Positions 6,962 to 7,655 of a stretch of DNA of 7,655 nucleotides are shown one piece after another. Below the pieces are notes generated by a model. That model was not told the DNA's origin. It did no database searches and was given only the letters and a program-made list of their open reading frames with translations. A program made the position numbers and the translations under genes. How positions within the stretch are numbered: position 1 is the first letter of the stretch; each line of letters starts with the position of its first letter. The DNA is from an uncultured Myxococcales bacterium (GTDB taxonomy: Bacteria > Myxococcota > UBA727 > VGSZ01), in NCBI GenBank assembly GCA_903952805.1, contig CAJBHN010001216.1, positions 1-7,655 on the forward strand, in the 5' to 3' direction.

Positions 6962-7655
6962 TCAGACCGAAGGCGCTGAGGCCTTCTGGGCCTGCGCTCG
7001 GGCGGTCTGGATGGGTACCAGGGTGCCCTGGTCGCGGACGTGCGGCACGCCGGGCTCCAGATGCTCAGGTATGCGCCGGATGAGCTCGTCCTCGCGCATG
7101 GTGATGAACGTCCCGTTGGGAATGGCCCGCCCGGGCAGCAACAGCACCTTGGCACCGACATGAGCGCCGTGGCCAAGACAGGAGCCCAGGAAGCTCCGCC
7201 CAGTCGAGCGCAGCATCCCGTCATGCAGGACATCGACGCTGCCCTGCAGCTTGGCATCGATGAAGCCGGCCCACGTCGACAGCGATGCACCGCGACCAAT
7301 GACACTGACCTGAAGTTTGTAGTTGGAGAGGATCGCATCGGCGTAGGCCGCGGACCAGACCACGAAGGTGCGGGGTGTGACCGATACGCCGTTGCCAAGT
7401 GTCGACGACAGCACCGTGGCGTGGTCACCGACGGTGACGTTGTCCCCGAGGATGCTGTTGCGGACGCTGGCCCCGGCACCGACGCTGACGTTGTCGCCGA
7501 GGATCGACGCCTCGACCCAGGCCGTCGGGTGAATACGGCAGTTTTTGCCGGTCGCGACGAAGCGATGGGTGATGGCCGCCAAGGACCACGGCGCCGACGT
7601 CGCCAGACGCCAGAGGGCCCAGCCGGTCCGGGCGCGGGCGAGTTCGAGGACCTCG
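6962..7655 (-). CDS. Left-handed beta-helix (hexapeptide-repeat) protein, C-terminal part
   Basis: The frame is open from the window edge (first full codon at 7654) to a TGA at 6964-6962, giving 230 residues without the N-terminus. A TTG at 7582 could be taken as a start, but the frame continues upstream without a stop (EVLELARARTGWALWRLA...), so the gene probably begins outside the window. After a linking helix, repeated hexapeptide units follow: CRIHPTAWVEASILGDNVSV, then GAGASVRNSILGDNVTVG, then GDHATVLSSTLGNGVSV. A second helical part is LGSCLGHGAHVGAKVLLLPG. Such helices form the acyl- or nucleotidyl-transferase trimers of the GlmU, LpxA and NDP-sugar pyrophosphorylase groups. The rest of the protein may carry a nucleotidyltransferase domain, but this is not visible. 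The Ala/Gln-rich C-terminus (ARAQAQKASAPSV) looks disordered. The fold is secure; the enzyme activity is undetermined. Confidence 0.8.
   Translation of the reverse strand, partial: EVLELARARTGWALWRLATSAPWSLAAITHRFVATGKNCRIHPTAWVEASILGDNVSVGAGASVRNSILGDNVTVGDHATVLSSTLGNGVSVTPRTFVVWSAAYADAILSNYKLQVSVIGRGASLSTWAGFIDAKLQGSVDVLHDGMLRSTGRSFLGSCLGHGAHVGAKVLLLPGRAIPNGTFITMREDELIRRIPEHLEPGVPHVRDQGTLVPIQTARAQAQKASAPSV

Noticed and set aside
3410..6979. Plus-strand open frame of 1189 codons antisense to gyrA
   Set aside because: It is the mirror of gyrA codons in a high-GC gene where stops are rare. It is rich in His, Asp, Val and Gly with no recognisable domain, and it runs on through the tRNA and terminator. 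gyrA on the other strand is certain.
1..7655. CRISPR arrays, insertion sequences, attachment sites or phage genes
   Set aside because: No spaced direct repeats, transposase motifs or terminal inverted repeats were seen, and the tRNA 3' end is not repeated elsewhere in the window.

Overview
The window is GC-rich (roughly two-thirds G+C by eye), and every gene I can support lies on the minus strand. The gene content and style point to a Gram-negative bacterium of the former Deltaproteobacteria, most likely Myxococcota or a relative. The hints are a Gld-type ABC cassette, a lipoprotein with an Arg-rich C-terminal tail, and a GyrA of high-GC type. This placement is inference; no marker here fixes the genus.

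Reading in the direction of transcription (high to low coordinates), the window opens with the C-terminal 230 residues of a left-handed beta-helix (hexapeptide-repeat) protein, 7655-6962, cut by the window edge. A 66-base gap holds a good sigma70-type promoter for a tRNA-Pro with anticodon CGG (6895-6819). The tRNA is followed by a strong intrinsic terminator (6808-6784). A perfect 8-bp inverted repeat sits across the tRNA 5' end.

After a further intergenic stretch comes gyrA (6625-3890). It encodes a 911-residue DNA gyrase A subunit with intact catalytic residues and GyrA box, but with several substitutions at positions that are usually conserved in the DNA gate. Four genes follow with no intergenic space. 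They are a secreted lipoprotein (3897-2713, overlapping gyrA by 8 bases), an ABC ATPase (2716-1943), an ABC-2/GldF-type permease (1946-1167) and a GldG-family auxiliary protein (1170 to beyond base 1). The last three junctions are all 4-base ATGA overlaps.

The layout implies one polycistronic, translationally coupled unit of gyrA, lipoprotein, ATPase, permease and GldG-like protein. The last three form a recognisable ABC-2 export or membrane-remodelling complex of the GldA-GldF-GldG class. The lipoprotein is a plausible envelope partner, but its role is unknown. The most notable points are the fusion of a housekeeping topoisomerase gene to this envelope cassette, the divergent gyrase DNA gate, and the lipoprotein's possible double sorting signal.
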